NCBI RefSeq assembly: GCF_002858925.1
Contig: NZ_PJRS01000011.1
Location: forward strand, 186,001 to 250,000
Length of the DNA: 64,000 nt
DNA from: Caulobacter zeae
Lineage (GTDB): Bacteria; Pseudomonadota; Alphaproteobacteria; Caulobacterales; Caulobacteraceae
Direction of reading: 5' to 3'
The position numbers were made by a program, and so were the translations under genes. The number at the start of each line of letters is the position of its first letter. The stretch's first letter is position 1. Below, in pieces: positions 36,010-44,272 of the stretch. The notes beneath the pieces were generated by a model, which was given only the letters and a program-made list of their open reading frames with translations, was not told the DNA's origin and did not search any database.

Positions 36010-37701
36010 ATGGCCGACGCGGCCGCCCGGGAATCCACGTCCCTGATCCTTCCTGGCCTGACGGGCCTTCTGCGCGAGGCGGCGACCTCGGCCGAGACCT
36101 TCGTCGCCGAGGCCCGGCCCGCCGTGAAGGCCGCCATCGCCGGCCCCGACGGCAGGATCGACCGCAAGCTGGCCGACGCCCAGCAGCACGCCGTCCACGG
36201 TTTCGGCTGGTACGCCGCCTATGCCGAGCTGATGAACCAGGTCGCCGGCTGGGCCGAACGGCTGGAGGCCGAAGGGCGTTTCGGCGAGATCGAAGCCCTC
36301 TTGGCCCAGCTGCTGTTCTCCGAGTACGCCGCCCAGCTGATCGGCGGCGTGCCGATGAACCAGGGCGAGATCGTCCGTCCCGCCCACCTGGTCACCGACC
36401 GCGCGGTGATGAACAGGCTGTTCTCGAACGGCGTCATGAAGCTGATGGTCGAGGGCGGGACGCAAGGCGTGAAGACCCGCATCGCCCAGCGCCTGGCCGA
36501 GGCGCGCGGTCGCCCGACGCTCGAGCACACCGGTCTCGACGAGACCTTCGAGATGATCCGCGACCAGTTCCACGCCTTCGCCGAGGAGAAGGTCACGCCT
36601 TTCGCCCACGAGTGGCACCTGAAGGACCAGCTGATCCCGATCGAGCTCGTCGAGGAACTGGGCGAGCTGGGCGTCTTCGGCCTGACCATCCCGGAGGAGT
36701 ACGGCGGCAGCGGCATGGGCAAGACCGCCATGTGCGTGGTCTCGGAAGAGCTGTCGCGGGCCTGGATCGGCGTCGGCTCGCTGGCCACCCGCTCGGAGAT
36801 CGCCGGCGAGCTGATCCTGACCGGCGGCACGGAAGACCAGAAGCAATACTGGCTGCCCAGGATCGCCTCGGCCGAGATCCTGCCCACCGCCGTCTTCACC
36901 GAGCCCAACACCGGCTCGGACCTGGGGTCCTTGCGCACCCGCGCCGTGCTGGAGGGCGACGCCTATGTGGTGACCGGGAACAAGACCTGGATCACCCACG
37001 CCGCCCGCGCCGACGTCATGACCCTTCTGGTCCGCACCGATCCGGCCACCAACGACTATCGCGGGCTTTCCATGCTGCTGGCCCCCAAGCCGCGCGGCGT
37101 CGAGGGCGACGATTTTCCGGCCCAGGGCATGAGCGGCGGCGAGATCGGCGTCATCGGCTATCGCGGCATGAAGGAATACGAGCTCGGCTTCGACGGTTTC
37201 GCCGTGCCGGCCAAAAACCTGCTGGGCGGCGTCCCGGGGCAGGGCTTCAAGCAGCTGATGGCAACCTTCGAGAGCGCCCGCATCCAGACGGCGGCGCGGG
37301 CGGTGGGCGTGGCCCAGGCGGCGCTGGAGGTCGGGCTTTCCTACGCGCTCGACCGCAAGCAGTTCGGCGACGCGATCTTCGCCTTCCCCCGGGTGCACAA
37401 CAAGCTGGCCATGATGGCGGCCGAGATCATGGGTGTGCGCCAGCTGACCTATTTCGCCGCCCGCCAGAAGGACGAGGGCAAGCGCTGCGACCTGGAGGCC
37501 GGCATGGCCAAGCTGGTCGCCGCCCGCGTCGCCTGGGCCGCCGCCGACAACGCCCTGCAGATCCACGGCGGCAACGGTTTCGCCATGGAGTACGCCGCCA
37601 GCCGCCTGCTGGCCGACGCCCGCATCCTCAACATCTTCGAGGGGGCCGGCGAGATCCAGGCCCAGGTCATCGCCCGCCGCCTGCTGGAGGACGGCAACTA
37701 G
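36010..37701 (+). CDS. mcd: (2S)-methylsuccinyl-CoA dehydrogenase
   Basis: A 563-residue acyl-CoA dehydrogenase with an N-terminal extension of about 170 residues, which is characteristic of Mcd, the ethylmalonyl-CoA pathway enzyme that oxidises methylsuccinyl-CoA to mesaconyl-CoA with electron transfer to ETF. Dehydrogenase blocks: FGLTIPEEYGGSGMGK, TAVFTEPNTGSDLGSLRTRA, FESARIQTAARAVGVAQAAL, DRKQFGDAIFAF, QIHGGNGFAMEYAASRLL; the C-terminal catalytic-base region is ILNIFEGAGEIQAQV. The start is ATG 36010 with GGGGAG 7 bp upstream. Its stop shares CTAG with the convergent ABC permease. Certainty about the name rests on the extension and on the presence of ccr and ecm here. Confidence 0.9.
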   Translation: MADAAARESTSLILPGLTGLLREAATSAETFVAEARPAVKAAIAGPDGRIDRKLADAQQHAVHGFGWYAAYAELMNQVAGWAERLEAEGRFGEIEALLAQLLFSEYAAQLIGGVPMNQGEIVRPAHLVTDRAVMNRLFSNGVMKLMVEGGTQGVKTRIAQRLAEARGRPTLEHTGLDETFEMIRDQFHAFAEEKVTPFAHEWHLKDQLIPIELVEELGELGVFGLTIPEEYGGSGMGKTAMCVVSEELSRAWIGVGSLATRSEIAGELILTGGTEDQKQYWLPRIASAEILPTAVFTEPNTGSDLGSLRTRAVLEGDAYVVTGNKTWITHAARADVMTLLVRTDPATNDYRGLSMLLAPKPRGVEGDDFPAQGMSGGEIGVIGYRGMKEYELGFDGFAVPAKNLLGGVPGQGFKQLMATFESARIQTAARAVGVAQAALEVGLSYALDRKQFGDAIFAFPRVHNKLAMMAAEIMGVRQLTYFAARQKDEGKRCDLEAGMAKLVAARVAWAAADNALQIHGGNGFAMEYAASRLLADARILNIFEGAGEIQAQVIARRLLEDGN

Positions 37702-38840
37702 TCCAAGGTCGTGCGGTAGCGGGCCATGGCCGCGCCGGCGATCACCACCACGAAGAGAGCCAGGGCTCCCAGGCTGGGCCACAGGGCCACGACGTCGAGG
37801 CCCTTGAGCAGGGCGCCGCGCACCACCCGCAGGAAGTGGGTCACCGGGATCACGCTGCCCAGGGCCTGGGCCCAGCCGGGCATGCCGCGAAACGGGAACA
37901 TGAAGCCCGACAGCAGGATCGACGGCATCATATAGAAGAACGACATCTGCATGGCCTGCAGCTGGGTCCGGGCCACGGTCGAGATCAGGAAGCCCAGGGC
38001 CAGCGAGCCGACGATGAACAGCAGGACGCCCAGGCCAAGGGCGATCCAGCCGCCGGCCATCGGCACGGCGAACAGCACCCTGGCCAGGATCAGGATCACC
38101 GCCGTCTGGACCAGGCCCACCACGACATAGGGCGCCAGCTTGCCGATCATCACCTCTATGGGGCGGGCGGGGGTGGCCAAGAGGCTCTCCATCGTGCCGC
38201 GCTCGTATTCGCGGGTGACGCCCAGGGCGGTCATCATCACCAGGGTCATCGACAGGATCACCCCCAGCAGGCCCGGCACGATGTTGTAGGCGGTGACGGC
38301 TTCCGGATTGTAGCGGCGGTGGATCACCACCTCGAACGGATCGGCGCCGGGCTTGGTGGCCGCGCCGACCAGGTCGCGCGACAGGGCCGTGCGCGGCAGG
38401 CTGGCCAGGGCGGCGATCGCCCCGCCGGTGGCGGCGGGATCGGAGGCGTCGGCCTCGACCAGGATCTGGGCTCCGTCGCCGCGCACCACGCGCCGAGTGA
38501 AGTCGGCGGGGATGGTCAGGGCGAACTGCACCTCGCCCCGCGCCACGGCGTCGTCCAGCTCGGCCGGCGAAGAGGCGGTGCGGACGATCTCGAAATAGCC
38601 GCTGTTGACCAGGGCCGACAGGGTCGAGCGGGCCATCGGCCCCTGGTCCTGCACCAGCACCGCCGTGGGCAGATCGCGCGGATCGCTGTTGATGGCGTAG
38701 CCGAACAGCAGAAGCTGCACGATCGGCATGACCAGGATCATGGCGTAGGTCAGCCGGTCGCGGGTGAGCTGGATGAACTCCTTGATCAGCACCGCCAGGA
38801 TGCGCGCGCCCGACAGGCCCCTGGCGCCCGCGGCGCTCAT
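37698..38840 (-). CDS. ABC-2 type drug/lipid exporter permease
   Basis: A 380-residue ABC-2 permease of YbhS/YhhJ type. The cytosolic N-terminal segment is KEFIQLTRDRLTYAMILVMP, with TM helix 1 following (IVQLLLFGYAI). A large periplasmic domain (about 60-190) precedes five further helices, including EYERGTMESLLATPARPIEV as the coupling helix. The start is ATG 38840, overlapping the ATPase stop (ATGA). Only one permease is encoded, so it probably homodimerises, unlike E. coli YbhR-YbhS. Confidence 0.9.
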   Translation of the reverse strand: MSAAGARGLSGARILAVLIKEFIQLTRDRLTYAMILVMPIVQLLLFGYAINSDPRDLPTAVLVQDQGPMARSTLSALVNSGYFEIVRTASSPAELDDAVARGEVQFALTIPADFTRRVVRGDGAQILVEADASDPAATGGAIAALASLPRTALSRDLVGAATKPGADPFEVVIHRRYNPEAVTAYNIVPGLLGVILSMTLVMMTALGVTREYERGTMESLLATPARPIEVMIGKLAPYVVVGLVQTAVILILARVLFAVPMAGGWIALGLGVLLFIVGSLALGFLISTVARTQLQAMQMSFFYMMPSILLSGFMFPFRGMPGWAQALGSVIPVTHFLRVVRGALLKGLDVVALWPSLGALALFVVVIAGAAMARYRTTLD

Positions 38841-39757
38841 TGGAAATTGTCCGACGACTGGCTCATCAGCCGGATGAACACGTCCTCCAGCGTCGGCTGG
38901 ACCTCGCTCCAGGTCACCGGCGGCTTGCGATAGGGGGCGATGGCGGCTTCCAGCGCGGCGCGGTCGACGCCGCTGACGTGCAGGGCTGCGCCGAACGGGG
39001 CGACCATGGCCACGCCCGGCGCCGTGGCCAAGTCCCGCGCCAGCCGGTCGGCGCCTGGCCCCTCGCCGCGGAAGGTGACGAGGCCCGAGCGGGCGATCAC
39101 CTCGTCGGCCGTGCCCCGCGCCATCAGCCGGCCATAGGCGATATAGGCGATGTCGTGGCAGCGCTCGGCCTCGTCCATGTAGTGGGTCGAGACCATGACG
39201 GTCAGGCCCTCTGCCGACAGGGCGTGGATCTCGTCCCAGAACTCGCGCCGCGCCTTGGGGTCGACGCCGGCCGTCGGCTCGTCGAGCAGCAGCAGCCGGG
39301 GCCCGTGCATGATGCTGGCGGCCAGGGCCAGGCGCTGCTTCCAGCCGCCCGACAGGCTGCCGGCCAGCTGCTTGCGACGGGCGGTCAGACCCAGCCGCTC
39401 GAGGCTTTCGGCCACCCGCTCGCGGCGGCGGGGGAGTTCGTGCACCCGGGCGACGAAGTCGAGGTTCTCCTCGATCGACAGGTCCTCGTAGAGCGAGAAC
39501 TTCTGGGTCATGTAGCCGGTCTGGCGCTTGACCGCCTCGGCCTCCTTGCGGAAGTCCAAGCCCAGCACCTCGCCCTCGCCGCTGTCGGGCGTCAACAGGC
39601 CGCACAGCATGCGAAGGGTGGTGGTCTTGCCTGAGCCGTTGGGGCCCAGGAAGCCGGTGATGCGGCCCTTCTCGACCTGGATCGACACGTCCTGCACCAC
39701 GTGGCGCGGGCCAAAGCTCTTGTTCAGCCCCGAGACGTCGACCGCCAGGTCGCTCAC
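38837..39757 (-). CDS. ABC transporter ATP-binding protein
   Basis: A 306-residue ATPase of the YbhF/CcmA group. Walker A is GPNGSGKTTTLRMLCGL, followed by the Q-loop (MTQKFSLYEDLSIEENL), the ABC signature LSGGWKQRLALA, Walker B LLLLDEPTAGVD and the H-loop STHYMDEAERC. A short C-terminal extension ends NFQ. The start is GTG 39757 in GTGA overlap with the HlyD gene. It powers the permease encoded immediately after it. Confidence 0.95.
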   Translation of the reverse strand: MSDLAVDVSGLNKSFGPRHVVQDVSIQVEKGRITGFLGPNGSGKTTTLRMLCGLLTPDSGEGEVLGLDFRKEAEAVKRQTGYMTQKFSLYEDLSIEENLDFVARVHELPRRRERVAESLERLGLTARRKQLAGSLSGGWKQRLALAASIMHGPRLLLLDEPTAGVDPKARREFWDEIHALSAEGLTVMVSTHYMDEAERCHDIAYIAYGRLMARGTADEVIARSGLVTFRGEGPGADRLARDLATAPGVAMVAPFGAALHVSGVDRAALEAAIAPYRKPPVTWSEVQPTLEDVFIRLMSQSSDNFQ

Positions 39758-40737
39758 TTTCCTGCCTCCAGCGGCGCGACGTCGACCGGCAGGCCCGGCG
39801 CCAGGGGCGCGCCGGGCGCGGGCCGGGCCTCGACCAGGAACACCAGTCGCTGGCGGGTCTCGCGGCTGTAGATCACCGGCGGGGTGAACTCGGCGCGCGG
39901 GCTGACATAGTTGATCCTCGCCGAGCGCTCGGGCCCGCAGTCGTCGCAGGAGAACCGCACGTCGGCGCCGACGCGATAGCGGGCAATCTCGGCCTCGGGC
40001 ACGAAGAAGCGCAGGCGCACGCGGTCATCGGCCAGCAGCGCCACGACCGGCTGGTTGGCGGCCGCCCATTCGCCGGGCTGGTAGAAGACGTCCTGCACCA
40101 GGGCCGGGGCCGGGGCCCTGGGGCTGATCTGGTCGAGGCGGTCCTGGGCGGCGGCCTGGGCCTGGCGAGCCGAGGCGACGGCCGCCCCGGCGGCGGCCAC
40201 AGTGTCGGGGCGCTGGCCCAGGGTTCCGACGGCCTTGCGGCGGGTCACGGCGACGGCGTTGGCGCGGGCGGTGTCGCGGGCGGCGCGGGCCTGGTCCAGC
40301 CGGGCCGGAGCGTAGATGCCCCTGGCGACCAGCGGGGCGATGCGGTCGTAGTCGGCCTGGGCCTGACGCATCGCCGCCTCGGCGGCCGCGCGCTCGGCGT
40401 CGAACACCGCCAGTTCCTGCGGGCGCTGGCCCTTCTCGGCGTCGCGCAGCTGGGCTTGCGCGGTCTCCAGCTGGGCGGCGGCCTGGTCGCGGGCGGCGGT
40501 CAGCTGGGCCGCGTCGAGGGCGAACAGCGGCTGGCCGGCCTTTACCCGATCGCCGCGCTGTACTGAAAGGGCGCTGACCGGCCCGGCCGAAGCGGCGGCG
40601 ACATAGAGGGTTTCGCCCTCGACATAGCCCGACAGCCGGCGGGGGCGGTGGGTGTCGGGGCCCAGCAGCCGCCAGCCCACGAAGCCGACGACGCCGATCC
40701 CGATGACGACGGCGGCGATGCGGGCGGCGGGCTTCAT
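39754..40737 (-). CDS. HlyD/YbhG-type membrane fusion protein
   Basis: A 327-residue periplasmic adaptor. The N-terminal anchor is AAVVIGIGVVGFVGWRLLG, followed by the lipoyl/barrel half motif GYVEGETLYVAAASAGPVSA and the coiled-coil hairpin (about 80-180, rich in AAAEAAMRQAQ repeats). A beta-barrel C-terminal half has FFVPEAEIARYRVGADVRF. It contains CDDC (DVRFSCDDCGPE). The start is ATG 40737, overlapping the TetR stop (ATGA). It links the ABC-2 pump to an outer-membrane channel, which is not encoded here. Confidence 0.92.
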   Translation of the reverse strand: MKPAARIAAVVIGIGVVGFVGWRLLGPDTHRPRRLSGYVEGETLYVAAASAGPVSALSVQRGDRVKAGQPLFALDAAQLTAARDQAAAQLETAQAQLRDAEKGQRPQELAVFDAERAAAEAAMRQAQADYDRIAPLVARGIYAPARLDQARAARDTARANAVAVTRRKAVGTLGQRPDTVAAAGAAVASARQAQAAAQDRLDQISPRAPAPALVQDVFYQPGEWAAANQPVVALLADDRVRLRFFVPEAEIARYRVGADVRFSCDDCGPERSARINYVSPRAEFTPPVIYSRETRQRLVFLVEARPAPGAPLAPGLPVDVAPLEAGK

Positions 40738-41375
40738 GCGCCTGCCTCCGTATGCGGGGTCAGGCCCAGGAGCACGGTGTCGGCGTGCTGGCGGACCAGG
40801 GCCTCCAGGTTCATGGCCGGGGCGCCGACGGGCACGAAGGTCTCCTTCCAGATCACCCCCATCAGGATCGGGCCGACGATGCTGAAGGCGTAGAGGCGCG
40901 GATCGCCCGGCGCGACTTCGCCGCGCGCCTGGGCGCGGGCGATGGCGCCGCTCATCAGCGTCAGGGCGCGGCTGACCACCTCGTCGTGCCAGACGCGGGC
41001 CAGTTCGGGGAAGTTGCGCGACTCGCCGATGACCAGCTTGGCCACCGCGCCCAGGCGCGAGGTCCCGATCAGCTGGACGATGCGGGCGAAGACCATCCGC
41101 AGCAGGTCGGGGAAGGGCAGGGTCGCCTGGGCCAGCACCGCCTCGACCACGTCGAGATTGGGCGCGACGGCCTCGCGCACCACGGCGCGGAAGATGTCGT
41201 CCTTGGTCTCGAAATAGAGATAGAGCGCGCCCTTGGAGATGCCGGCCCTGGCGGCGATCTCGTCCAGCCGGGCGCCGGCGAAGCCGCGCTCGGCGAAGAC
41301 CTCCAGCGCGGCCTGGACGATCTCGCCCGGCCGGGCCTCGCTGCGCCGTCGCCATTTGGGCGGGCCTGGCTGCAT
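40734..41375 (-). CDS. TetR-family repressor of the ABC exporter operon
   Basis: A 213-residue regulator. The HTH lies in residues about 22-66 (GEIVQAALEVFAERGFAGARL followed by DEIAARAGISKGALYLYFETK, the canonical TetR recognition helix). The C-terminal ligand domain resembles the CmeR/AcrR_C type (VVSRALTLMSGAIARAQARGEV). It is the first gene of the TetR-HlyD-ATPase-permease operon, all with 4-bp overlaps. The perfect inverted repeat at 41391-41416 lies only 16-41 bp upstream and is very likely its own operator. Confidence 0.95.
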   Translation of the reverse strand: MQPGPPKWRRRSEARPGEIVQAALEVFAERGFAGARLDEIAARAGISKGALYLYFETKDDIFRAVVREAVAPNLDVVEAVLAQATLPFPDLLRMVFARIVQLIGTSRLGAVAKLVIGESRNFPELARVWHDEVVSRALTLMSGAIARAQARGEVAPGDPRLYAFSIVGPILMGVIWKETFVPVGAPAMNLEALVRQHADTVLLGLTPHTEAGA

Positions 41376-41390
41376 GGTCTCGGCTCTCGC

Positions 41391-41416
41391 TATATAACTG
41401 ACCAGATAGTTATATA
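41391..41416. promoter_or_regulatory. TetR operator: 9-bp perfect inverted repeat
   Basis: TATATAACT and AGTTATATA are separated by 8 bp (26 bp total) and lie 16-41 bp upstream of the TetR start codon. Their AT-richness stands out strongly from the surrounding high-GC DNA. They overlap the likely -10 region, which fits repression of the exporter operon. Confidence 0.85.
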
Positions 41417-41458
41417 TGAGGCTGTGGATAACTCAAGGGGCGGGTGAGCCGGCAAAGC

Positions 41459-41488
41459 AAAAGCCGCCCTCCTTTCGGAGGGCGGCTT
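41459..41488 (-). terminator. Terminator after the second TetR gene
   Basis: A 10-bp perfect stem GCCGCCCTCC/GGAGGGCGGC with TTTC loop, followed on the minus strand by TTTTGCTTTGCC. It lies about 38 bp after the stop of the 41526-42128 gene and separates it from the exporter operon. Confidence 0.8.
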
Positions 41489-41525
41489 GCAAGGCGTTCG
41501 AAGGGATGTCCCGGTCAGGCCGTCG

Positions 41526-42128
41526 TCAGCGCGGCGCCCAGCCGCTGGCGATCAGCCCGACCTGCCTGTCCATGACGGCCGACATCTCGGCCGCATTGGC
41601 GCCGCGGGCGGCGGCCAGGCGGTAGTTGGAGGCGTAGCAGGCCTTGAGCACTTCCACGGTCAGCGGAAAGTCTAGGTCGGGCCGCACGTCGCCGCGCGCT
41701 ACGCCCTCCTGCAGCACCTGTTCGAGCATGTCCGACAGCCGCTCGTTACGGCCGTAGGGGGTAACCCCCGGGTCGTTGCTCGGGCTGTAGGAGGCGGCGA
41801 TATGGGCCAGGAACAGCCGCACGCGCCGGGTCTCGAACTCGTAGTGGATGGCGAAGATCGAGCACAGCCGGTCGGCCGTGGAGCCGCGCAGGAACGGCAG
41901 CACCCGGTCGAATTCGGCATAGAGATCGCCTAGGCGGCGCTCCATCACGTGGCTGAGAACCTCGGCCTTGGACGCAAAGGTCGTGAAGACGCTGCCCACC
42001 GACACGCTCGCCCGTTCGGCGATGGCGCGGATCGTGGTCTCCTCGTAACCGGTCTCGTTGAACAGGTCTCGCGCGGCTTCGAGCACGCGCTCGCGCGTCG
42101 CCTGTTTCTGTTCGTCGCGTACGCCCAC
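41526..42128 (-). CDS. TetR-family transcriptional regulator
   Basis: A 200-residue TetR protein. The HTH is TRERVLEAARDLFNETGYEE followed by TTIRAIAERASVSVGSVFTTFASK. The C-terminal part is not recognised; LFLAHIAASYSPSNDPGV and LDFPLTVEVLKACYASNYR are distinctive. The start is GTG 42128 with a strong GGAGGGGG site, preferred over the longer frame. No obvious target gene is adjacent; the neighbouring TetR gene at 42267 is in the same orientation. Confidence 0.88.
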   Translation of the reverse strand: MGVRDEQKQATRERVLEAARDLFNETGYEETTIRAIAERASVSVGSVFTTFASKAEVLSHVMERRLGDLYAEFDRVLPFLRGSTADRLCSIFAIHYEFETRRVRLFLAHIAASYSPSNDPGVTPYGRNERLSDMLEQVLQEGVARGDVRPDLDFPLTVEVLKACYASNYRLAAARGANAAEMSAVMDRQVGLIASGWAPR

Positions 42129-42242
42129 GCAGTTCCCCCTCCGGACACGCAGCGCTGATTTCAAAACATCGAAACGCACGCCCGACCCCAACGGGCGCAT
42201 GTCTCGTTCTTATTGTCGTTGACCTGGACGACCGGGCGACGT

Positions 42243-42260
42243 TTCCGCCCCCCGGCGGAA
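42243..42260 (-). terminator. Short hairpin after the third TetR gene
   Basis: TTCCGCC/GGCGGAA with a four-C loop, 7 bp after the stop of the 42267-42914 gene. No T-tract, so a weak candidate only. Confidence 0.35.
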
Positions 42261-42266
42261 CCGTCC

Positions 42267-42914
42267 TTAGGCGCGGACGCCGGCGAGGATCAGCTTCAGC
42301 TGTTCACGCAGGTGAGCCACCAGGTTTTCGACCGTCCAGCCGTCGTAGACGGCGCGGCGGTAGTTGGCGACATACACGTCCCAAGCGATCTCGGCCACGA
42401 GTTTCGCGTCGACGTCGGCCTTCAGTTCGCCGGCCTGCACGCCGCGCTCCAGAGCGTCGGTGATCAGGGCGAACAGGTGCTTGATATCGGTGCGGGCGCG
42501 CTTTTCGGCGGCGTCCGAACGGGTCCAGCTGACGGCGATGCTGGCTTGCAGCAGCGGCAGTTGCTCCAGGTGGAAGCTGTAGGCCACGCCGAACAGGCCG
42601 ATCAGGGCGTCGGCGACGGTCTCGCCTTCGCGGGCGGCCTGCTTCATCTGGGCGTAGATGACTTCGTAGTCGGCGGTCAGGATCTCGTCGAACAGTTCCG
42701 ACTTGTCCGAGAAGCTGGCGAACACCGCGCCGGTCGACATGCCGGCGGCCTGGGCGATGTCACGGATCGTGGCGCCTTCGTAGCCGCGTTCGCTGAACAG
42801 GCGGCGGGCGGCCGACAGGACGCGTTCGCGGGTGCGCTGCTTGGCCAGCGCGCGGCGGGTCAGCTTCACCGGGGTTTCGGAACCGGACTCGATGTTGACG
42901 GAAACAAAGCTCAT
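42267..42914 (-). CDS. TetR-family transcriptional regulator with coupled small partner gene
   Basis: A 215-residue TetR regulator. The HTH is RTRERVLSAARRLFSERGYE followed by GATIRDIAQAAGMSTGAVFASF. The C-terminal domain contains AVSWTRSDAAEKRARTDIKHL and AEIAWDVYVANYRRAVYDGW, the latter shared in outline with the neighbouring TetR gene (KACYASNYRLAA). These two may be distant paralogues. The start overlaps the stop of a 72-residue upstream gene (ATGA), so both are translated together. Confidence 0.92.
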   Translation of the reverse strand: MSFVSVNIESGSETPVKLTRRALAKQRTRERVLSAARRLFSERGYEGATIRDIAQAAGMSTGAVFASFSDKSELFDEILTADYEVIYAQMKQAAREGETVADALIGLFGVAYSFHLEQLPLLQASIAVSWTRSDAAEKRARTDIKHLFALITDALERGVQAGELKADVDAKLVAEIAWDVYVANYRRAVYDGWTVENLVAHLREQLKLILAGVRA

Positions 42915-43129
42915 GCGGCGGCCTCCAGGCGGGCGAGCGCGGCTTCGGCGCGCTTCTCAAATTCGATGCAATACTCGTCGACGACGTTTTGCAGGACGTC
43001 GGCGTAGCGGCGGGCGAGATCGCGCCCATCCTGGGCGGCGTCTCGAAGGTCGATGATCAGTTGGCGGACTTCCGCGAGGGCTTCGTCCCTCTCGGATGGG
43101 GCCGCGGCGAGCCGTGCGCTCTGCGACAT
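42911..43129 (-). CDS. Small helical protein encoded upstream of a TetR gene
   Basis: A 72-residue, highly charged helical protein (RDEALAEVRQLIIDLRDAA followed by QDGRDLARRYADVLQNVV). It has features of a short coiled coil and no recognised family. The start is ATG 43129 preceded by GGAGAGA. The stop overlaps the TetR start (ATGA). The coupling and small size suggest it partners or modulates the regulator, but this is inference. Confidence 0.65.
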   Translation of the reverse strand: MSQSARLAAAPSERDEALAEVRQLIIDLRDAAQDGRDLARRYADVLQNVVDEYCIEFEKRAEAALARLEAAA

Positions 43130-43438
43130 GATTTCTCTCTCCAGGCCGGCCGCGGGAACAAACTGCGCTGAACGATCCGCGGCTTGGCGTCGATCATGTT
43201 CAACGAACGCGCACTGTGAATTCAGGTGGGGCCGTCTACCCTTGCAAACAAGGCTTTTCAACCCACAAAACGTGTCAAAGTCTGTCAAACTTTGCTGGAA
43301 ATCGTTCTATGGTAGCGCTGCTCATCCGTCGATGCGTCAAATGCGCTCAACGAACACACTCGGCGAACGTGTTTTGCGATTTTGAGGCGAGCGGGGCGGC
43401 GCTGGCGTTCATGAGGCGAGCGGCCTAGGTTGGGCGCC
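43130..43438. promoter_or_regulatory. Divergent regulatory region with inverted repeat at 43276-43294
   Basis: About 310 bp without a gene, between the small helical protein/TetR pair and the twin-TM gene. CAAAGT-N7-ACTTTG (43276-43294) is a perfect 6-bp inverted repeat overlapping a TGTCAAA direct repeat (43274-43280 in part, 43283-43289). TCAACGAACGCGC (43199-43211) and TCAACGAACACAC (43350-43362) are imperfect direct repeats on either side. AT-richer than average. It likely holds operator sites of the coupled TetR gene. Confidence 0.5.
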
Positions 43439-43636
43439 ATGGCCAACCTTTTCCAAATCGCCATCCCCGTCGCCCTGTTCGCCGTGCTGGCGACGCTGTG
43501 CGTGGGGATCTACGCCCTCTTCCGCGGCGGCGACTTCGGCCGCTCCTATTCCAACCGGCTGATGCGCCTGCGCGTGGTGCTGCAGTTCGTCGCCGTGCTG
43601 GTCCTGGTGGCCGCTTTCTGGTGGAGCCACCGGTAA
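43439..43636 (+). CDS. Twin transmembrane (HIG1-like) small protein
   Basis: A 65-residue protein with two helices (IAIPVALFAVLATLCVGIYA and VVLQFVAVLVLVAAFWW) separated by FRGGDFGRSYSNRLMRLR. This matches the short twin-TM/HIG1-like proteins of alphaproteobacteria that often precede the cobalamin adenosyltransferase gene. The next gene begins 46 bp on. It may affect a respiratory complex, as HIG1 proteins do elsewhere; not proven here. Confidence 0.8.
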   Translation: MANLFQIAIPVALFAVLATLCVGIYALFRGGDFGRSYSNRLMRLRVVLQFVAVLVLVAAFWWSHR

Positions 43637-43682
43637 AGCTGTAGCCGGCTGATTTTGCAGCTTTGTTTCAGGAGGTAACGGC

Positions 43683-44261
43683 GTGGTCGTGCTCAACCGC
43701 ATCTATACGCGCACGGGCGACAAGGGCTCGACCCGGCTGTCGACGGGCGAGCCGGTCAGCAAGGCCAGCTTGCGGGTCGAGGCCTATGGCGGCGTCGACG
43801 AGACCAACGCCTTCATCGGCGTGGCCCGCCAGCACGCCGGCGGCGACGCCGAACTGGACGCCATGCTCGAGCGGATCCAGAACGACCTCTTCGACCTGGG
43901 CGCGGACCTGGCCACGCCCGAGCAGAACGAAAAGCCCGAATGGGAGCCGCTGCGCGTCATCGAAGCCCAGGTCGAGCGGCTGGAGGCCGAGATCGACCTG
44001 ATCAACGAACGCCTCTCGCCCTTGACCTCGTTCGTATTGCCGGCCGGCTCGCCCTTGTCGGCCGCCTTGCACGTGGCCCGCACCGTCTGCCGCCGGGCCG
44101 AGCGCACCTGCGTGGCCCTGGCCGCGACCGAGGGCGAGATCGTCGGCCAGCCGGCGCTGAAATATCTCAATCGGCTGTCGGACCTCTTGTTCGTGGCCGC
44201 GCGGCGCGCCAATTCCGACGGCGCGAGCGACGTGCTGTGGAAGCCCGGCGCGACGCGATAG
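43683..44261 (+). CDS. PduO-type ATP:cob(I)alamin adenosyltransferase
   Basis: Makes adenosylcobalamin (coenzyme B12) from cob(I)alamin and ATP. 192 residues. The ATP loop is RIYTRTGDKGSTRLSTGEPV at the N-terminus, then VEAYGGVDETNAFIG, FVLPAGSPLSAALHVARTVC and CRRAERTCVALA. The C-terminal LKYLNRLSDLLFVAAR is the family hallmark. The start is GTG 43683 with AGGAGG 7 bp upstream. Ethylmalonyl-CoA mutase (56.9 kb) needs this cofactor, so the enzyme ties in with the ccr-mcd-ecm pathway in this window. Confidence 0.95.
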   Translation: MVVLNRIYTRTGDKGSTRLSTGEPVSKASLRVEAYGGVDETNAFIGVARQHAGGDAELDAMLERIQNDLFDLGADLATPEQNEKPEWEPLRVIEAQVERLEAEIDLINERLSPLTSFVLPAGSPLSAALHVARTVCRRAERTCVALAATEGEIVGQPALKYLNRLSDLLFVAARRANSDGASDVLWKPGATR

Positions 44262-44272
44262 GATTGTCTTCG

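Noticed and set aside
34378..37782. A 1134-codon minus-strand frame over the haem lipoprotein and mcd
   Set aside because: It is antisense to two well-supported genes, has no domain motif and shows low-complexity composition.
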